This document shows positions 59,006 through 64,000 of a DNA stretch of 64,000 bases, in pieces. The stretch comes from Erythrophleum ivorense (taxonomy: Eukaryota; Streptophyta; Magnoliopsida; Fabales; Fabaceae), in contig JAIUCV010000002.1 in the NCBI GenBank assembly GCA_026724425.1, positions 5,647,001-5,711,000 on the forward strand, given 5' to 3'. The notes under the pieces were generated by a model, which had not been told where the DNA came from, did not search any database, and worked only from the letters and a program-made list of their open reading frames with translations. Numbering within the stretch: position 1 is the first letter of the stretch; each line of letters starts with the position of its first letter. Position numbers and translations under genes: made by a program.

Positions 59006-60514
59006 TTATTTCAAATCCGTTGTCTTCCTCTTTGTCAGAGTCCTCATCCAAGTCTTCCTCATCTTGACTCCTTCCACGTGGCATGCACTCCCCTTGATGG
59101 ATTTCTTCCATCTGATGACGTGGAACAGGTGCCCTATCCGCTTCCGCCACCTAAGCGGGTCACGTGATTTTCCATGCTCTATCACACTCTTCTTGGCATC
59201 CTTGTTTGAGATCATCAAACTGGGATGGTTCCAGGACACGTTGCAATTATCCAGAGACACCTCTGACACTGTGTTCTTCTCCCACGACGCCACCCCATTT
59301 CCTTCAAACTTGATTGATATGAATGACTCTGTAAATTAAAGGCTAATCTGGAATGTCATTATGGGTACCATCACATACATATAATCTTGACAAAGAGAGA
59401 ACAACAAAATTATGCAGTAGCAGTATTGATGCACCTGAAGGAACTGCTAATGTTGGATTTATGGAAGAAGATCAATTCATGTGATATTACGCCTACATAC
59501 AGATTTCCACTACTTTAAGGCAATAATAGAGACCTATTTGTTCTGTTCACTGTGTCAATTAGCATATCAAATATGGTGCAGATGCATAAGTTCAAAACCA
59601 AACATATTAGGCTTATCAGTATTACCAGCTTTTCTTAATCTTGTCTTAGAAATAGTGGTATACATAAGAAAAGGTGCATATAACTTTGTTAATAGCATTA
59701 TTGATTATACACATTCAAAAGAAGACAATTTACCCAAGTTGTTCTGTAACCAAATTTTCCCACCATATCCATATATATATATATATATGTATATATATAT
59801 TATAATGTAGCAAGAGTATTAATTTTCAGTATCATAATGGCTCTAGGGATTTGAATTAGGGATTTGAATCAAACTCTCATATGTCAGGCCAAGTTCTCAC
59901 CTGCTGCCTTACCATTCTTGTCTTAACAGCTACGCTTTTTGACCTTAATTTTGTCATCACCACAACCTAATCTTGCACACAAAGACACACACACACACAC
60001 ATGCACGGCTACTACTGCTAATTCTCCTCTCATTATGAAAGCCAACTACTCCTGCCCCCACCTCACCATCAACAACTAATAAGAAATAAAAAATCAAAAT
60101 CCCTCACTATTACTATTAATTATTATAATGATACCCCAAAAAGGAAAAAATTCCTTTTTTTGCTTTCAAAATTTGTGTACATAGAGAGAAAGAGAGAGAT
60201 CGGAGGAAGAAGAGAAATTGAGAATAGTTAGGTATTATGAATTTATTACCTTCTGGACTGGGAGAGGCATCATAGTAATGGTTGTGAGACTGTGGACGAG
60301 GGAAAAGAGAACGAAACGCAAAGATCTTTTGGATGGAAGCAGCAGCTTGTGGCTTCCTGCGTGTGGAACTTTGAAACGAAGCAGAGTGGCTTTGTTTTTC
60401 TGCCAATATGAGGAGCTTCTCATTCAAACACAAGGGGCACACCCCAACAACTCTTTGTTTTGGGTGGAAATAGCAGCTCCAGCTCTCCTCTGATCTCTTC
60501 CCATTTCTATTCAT
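59006..60514 (-). CDS. Plant-specific unknown protein with CxxC/HP motif, two exons
   Basis: Minus-strand exons 60514-60250 and 59328-59006 (265 + 323 nt) join through a GT-AG intron (60249-59329) to 195 residues. The start MNRNGKRSEESW is chosen because the conserved part begins there; the frame extends upstream without conservation and over the TATA box. Residues about 13-33 read CYFHPKQRVVGVCPLCLNEK, like the N-terminal HP-GxC-x2-CL motif of OCTOPUS/DUF740-related proteins. The C-terminal half is basic, with LRWRKRIGHLFHVIRWKKS and TLTKRKT. From memory, similar short proteins of unknown function occur across eudicots; no symbol is assigned. The exon join restores a continuous SPSPEESFISIKFE. 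Confidence 0.72.
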
Positions 60515-60607
60515 GTTGTGGTTTGCTAAACAACTGAGGGAAGAAGAATGGAAGAAAACTGAAAATCCAATGTGAAGTGTGAAATTAAAATGATGGAGTG
60601 CGTTTCT

Positions 60608-60624
60608 TGGGTGTATATATATAC
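60608..60624 (-). promoter_or_regulatory. TATA box of the minus-strand gene
   Basis: GTATATATATACA lies about 100 bases upstream of the start codon at 60514 on the minus strand, a normal distance for a plant promoter with a leader of about 70 bases. Confidence 0.5.
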
Positions 60625-60765
60625 ATGCTGGAAAACTACAATGGAAAAAAAAAATGAGCATGGCCCACCAAGGGTATACCACCTTGAACGATGTAATAGT
60701 GCTTTCGTAGTGTAATTTCATGGATTATTGAAGTCTTCATGTGAAGAGACAGCAGATGAGATAAG

Positions 60766-60838
60766 TGAGTATTTTGGATTTTTACCCTTTACTGAGTATT
60801 TTGGATTTTTACCCTTTACTGAGTATTTTGGATTTTTT
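60766..60838. repeat. 27-bp minisatellite
   Basis: The unit tgagtattttggatttttac plus cctttac is repeated 2.7 times (starts at 60766, 60793 and 60820), with essentially no divergence. It lies about 150 bases upstream of the TATA box of the minus-strand gene. The plus-strand frame across it is a by-product. Confidence 0.85.
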
Positions 60839-60839
60839 A

Positions 60840-62690
60840 AGTATTCAAAAATTTATTTATAAAAAATTTAAATTTGACATATATAAAACAAACACTAGAA
60901 AAATGAGCCTTAAATTTTCATATTTATTATATCAAAATGTTTTATATATTAATTTTCAAACACTTAAAAAGTTAAATTTTCCATATATCAAACAAACACG
61001 TTTAGGTTTCAATTTAATTTTATTCCCCGACCCTCGCACAAGCTAGCAAGGATAATATTCTCCTGTGTTTTGAATCTTAATATAATTCAGTATATATTGT
61101 CGTTCAGTTCAGGTGGCTATGCAGAGATTGAGTAATCAATGACTTTATGAAATACTATAATAAAATCAATATATACACGTATGGACGCCCCAAGCGTAAT
61201 TAGTCCAAAATTAATAGTGAAAGTAATATTGTCCTTTCATTGATAATATGTGTGTGTATATTAATTTATCTTTCTTATATTTAAGTATTAAAAAATTTAA
61301 TGTACTTGAATTCAATTTTTTTTTTCCTTTTACATTCTAAATTTTTAAAATTTTATATTTCTTTGGTAACAATATATATATATATATGCACATACACATT
61401 ATATTATTATATTTGGTATGATATTGTAGAGGTAAATAAAATATAAAAAATTAATAGGCAAGAATAGGTGAGATAAAAAATTATTTTTATGTTTATATTT
61501 AAATAATAATAATTTAATAATTAAAATAATAATTTAATAGATAGAATAATAATTATAAAAATATATAAATATTATATAATTATGTCAAACGATTCGTCGA
61601 CACGTGTACTACCAAACGAGGCATTAGGATGCTTATGGCGTGTTATTATTCACATTCTATAAATTAATTTCATTGTTTGATGTGTACAAAAGTGTAGAAA
61701 CAAACGAACAGGCAGGCGCTCATGGGGTCAAATAATTTCATTTTCAGGTCTTTCAAATGATATTACCTCGTTCACTCGGTCTCTAGCTTTAATAATATGA
61801 TTTAGAAGTAATTATATTAAACCCGGCAAAAAGGAGAAATAAAGTATTACACGTAAATAAATTAGAGCTTCGCAGCGTCCAGCACTCCAACTCAAGACAA
61901 CTTTTCTTTTCTTTTCTAAAAAACACGAGTGCGTGACTTTGTTGATAAAGTCAAAATTTGTGACTGCCACTGAATTTGGGAATTGGAGCTTCAAGAAAGC
62001 ACAGGAACCAAAGCAGCTGGAGGTGAGAAATTCGCTGTTCATGCTGGGTTCTGCACAAGTATTGGTGGTAGTCTCGTTAGCATATCCAAGAAGCTGCACT
62101 TTTTCCGTAGTATTTGTCCGTAGAAATATTCTATACCAGTAAATGATTTTAACAACGCAAAAGTAGAATTGCCATGTGTAGAATTTCTCAAATTTTCATT
62201 TGAATGGTGTTAGGATGAGTAGTTAACATCTAACATATTTAACACTCTTTTCAGCATTCAAAATATTCTCATTCCCACCATTCACAAATTTATATTAAAT
62301 ACAATGCGCCATTCAATTATTGAACATCTCAGGAATTATGCCCAAAAATAGGGAAATAGTGTGAATTGTATTCACTGTTTATTCTTTATCTTTTCTCTTG
62401 TCAAAACGTGCTAGACAGAACAGTAGACACGGGGTATCAGCAGTACACGCACTCAGCTGCTGTAGCATCAGATTAAAGTATGAGTACTTTGAGGAAAGAG
62501 GGAGAGAGAAAAGTAAACACAAAAAAATAGATTGAAAAGGGGAGGTAGTGGGATGATGGAAGATATATAGTGTCCATGAAACATCCGAAAGTCTTAAAAA
62601 CTAAAAAGTGAAGGAAACAAAAAAACCAATGGTCACATGGGAAGAGATCAGAGGAGGGTGGGGACTGTTTCTAATTGAGTCGGCTTCAAG
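60840..62690. other. Intergenic, no gene supported
   Basis: AT-rich sequence to about 61600, then more balanced composition at 61600-62150. Opposite-strand frames at 61812-62142 overlap; neither has a recognisable domain or a partner exon. Confidence 0.35.
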
Positions 62691-62905
62691 TCATGCCCCC
62701 ATCATCACATGGACCAAAGTTGGATGTGGATCTCCTATATACCCTTCCACTCCTTCACTTTGAAATCTCCCCCAAGTTCAACCCATTTTTCACCATTAAC
62801 CATTCCTGTAGTTTAAAGTTTCATCGTCCTTATCCATAATTTCTATTCTTCCCATCCCATCACTACTTGGCTTCCCCTTTACCTCAAAAGAACATCATCA
62901 CTATG
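62690..62905 (+). promoter_or_regulatory. Possible promoter region facing right
   Basis: A TATA-like tcctatataccc at about 62732-62743 is preceded by cacatgg and gtggggac words and followed by a pyrimidine-rich stretch resembling a 5' leader (cttccactccttcactttg). No coding sequence follows within the next 1 kb, so it may serve a non-coding transcript or be fortuitous. Confidence 0.25.
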
Positions 62906-64000
62906 CATGCAAATTTCACATTATAGCATTCGCCCAAAAAATAAAAATCCACATTTTAGCATAACAAATGTAACTCAAGTGAAAAAAAAAAAAACTAGGA
63001 AAACTGTGACCAAGTTTAATCATAGTTTACTAAGCATATGACTTTGGAGAGATCTTCAAAGAAAGCCTTTTTGGTGATATCCGTAACTCCTAGTTACTCA
63101 ATTAGCGTTAATTTTTATTAAATTATTCAAATTAGTATTTATTATTAAACAATGTGACTAAATCTAATCTCATATGCATAACTAATAAAGCAAAGAATGA
63201 TCACAAACATATAAAATTAGTATGACATTTCTAACATATTATCTAATAATAGGTTTTATTAGTTATATAAAAATTTTAAAATTACATCTAGCCAGTTAAA
63301 ATATTATTTAAGTTTAAATCATAAAGCCACTATATACTTAACAAAATAAGGTTCTCCGATTTTTATGTTATTTGCTTTTACAGATTCATTTAGCCAAATA
63401 GATTTGGTGGTGGTGGCGACATTTGAGGTAGAATTGGTAAGTCAACCGGTTAGTTATTCTCAATAACTATATTAATAAAAATAGTGATTATGACATATAC
63501 TAAGCCAAATTGTGGGATATTTACGTAGATATATTCAATCTCCATTATGTACTTGATTATTGATATTTGTATTATGTTATCTGAACACATTGTACTAATT
63601 TTTTTTTTTTTTTATAAATTCTCATATAAGACCCAAAAAAAATTATATTCTATACACGTGATAGCTGAACCACTACTAAATTTTGTTTTAATTTGTCTTA
63701 TTGAAAATTTATAAAATTCTCATTTTTAATACAATATGTTCAAATAATACAACACAAATGCCAATGACCAGGTACACAATGGAGAATTAGCGGGTTTACA
63801 TGTATATCCCATAATTTAGCATAGTTCAGGTCATAATTACTATTTTTACTAATGCAATCTGAGAATAACCAACAGCACCACCAAATTTATCTAGTTGAAT
63901 AAATCTATAGAAGCAAGTAGTGTAAAAGTCATGGAATCTCATTTTGTCATGTAAATAGTAGCCATGTGCTTTTAATTTAAATAATATTTTGACTGATTAG
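62905..64000. other. Intergenic, nothing recognised
   Basis: AT-rich, no open frame of note, poly-T near 63600. Confidence 0.4.

Noticed and set aside
58952..59339. Plus-strand frames over the minus-strand exon 2
   Set aside because: They are antisense shadows of the better supported minus-strand exon with its basic conserved tail.
60116..60721. A single 201-codon minus-strand exon
   Set aside because: The part before MNRNGKRS covers the leader and TATA box and the part after SPSPE is intronic; the two-exon model joins conserved sequence.
61812..62142. Opposite frames that might be an exon
   Set aside because: A GT-like donor (ggaggtgag) exists but no partner exon or domain was found on either strand.
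1..64000. CRISPR, operon, riboswitch or bacterial mobile elements
   Set aside because: The window is plant nuclear DNA; no spaced direct-repeat array, Shine-Dalgarno-linked genes or integrases of bacterial type were seen.

Overview
This is AT-rich plant nuclear DNA, almost certainly from a eudicot. Split genes with GT-AG introns, a Ty3/gypsy chromovirus, Ty1/copia debris, several MITE families and an ENOD8 / Hev b 13-like GDSL lipase family all point that way. The species cannot be told from the sequence alone. There are no rRNA, tRNA, CRISPR or bacterial features.

Positions 1 to about 54,500 form a tandem array of seven copies of one five-exon GDSL esterase/lipase gene. The copies fall into two types that alternate. 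A-type genes (GDSL-A 4855-7881, GDSL-B 26813-29253, GDSL-D 39645-42121) each splice cleanly to a 392-residue secreted enzyme with all family motifs. C-type copies (P1 1865-3046, P2 23655-24762, C 34954-37513, E 51690-53812) have a short intron 4. P1 and P2 lack exon 1, C is broken, and E is open but carries GAS in place of the GDS motif. The array therefore reads as a repeated dimer, [P1-A], [P2-B], [C-D], followed by E. In each full dimer about 1.8-2.1 kb separates the C-type stop from the A-type start, and a long spacer follows the A-type gene.

Because the units are paralogous, many insertions have an empty-site control inside the same window. These include a gag-less chromovirus (13522-22169) in the block upstream of P2; a Tourist-like MITE (5121-5606) in intron 1 of A; a hAT-like MITE (9953-10641); a Stowaway-like MITE (42446-42744); two related roughly 1-kb elements (29656-30616 and about 44430-45468); and an insertion in intron 4 shared by A, B and D only. 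A degenerate Ty1/copia pol fragment lies in two spacers.

The array fades at about 54,500. Beyond it are mostly AT-rich intergenic DNA, an 821-bp Mutator-like element with long terminal inverted repeats enclosing a 157-codon reading frame (56794-57614, a Pack-MULE candidate), and one two-exon minus-strand gene (60514 down to 59006, 195 residues) with a basic C-terminus and an N-terminal CxxC/HP motif. No gene could be supported from about 60,850 to the end, although 62,690-62,900 looks promoter-like.

The A-type genes should supply most or all of the lipase product. A has the best promoter (TATAAAG plus a palindromic G-box). The C-type copies appear to be decaying or to have changed function.
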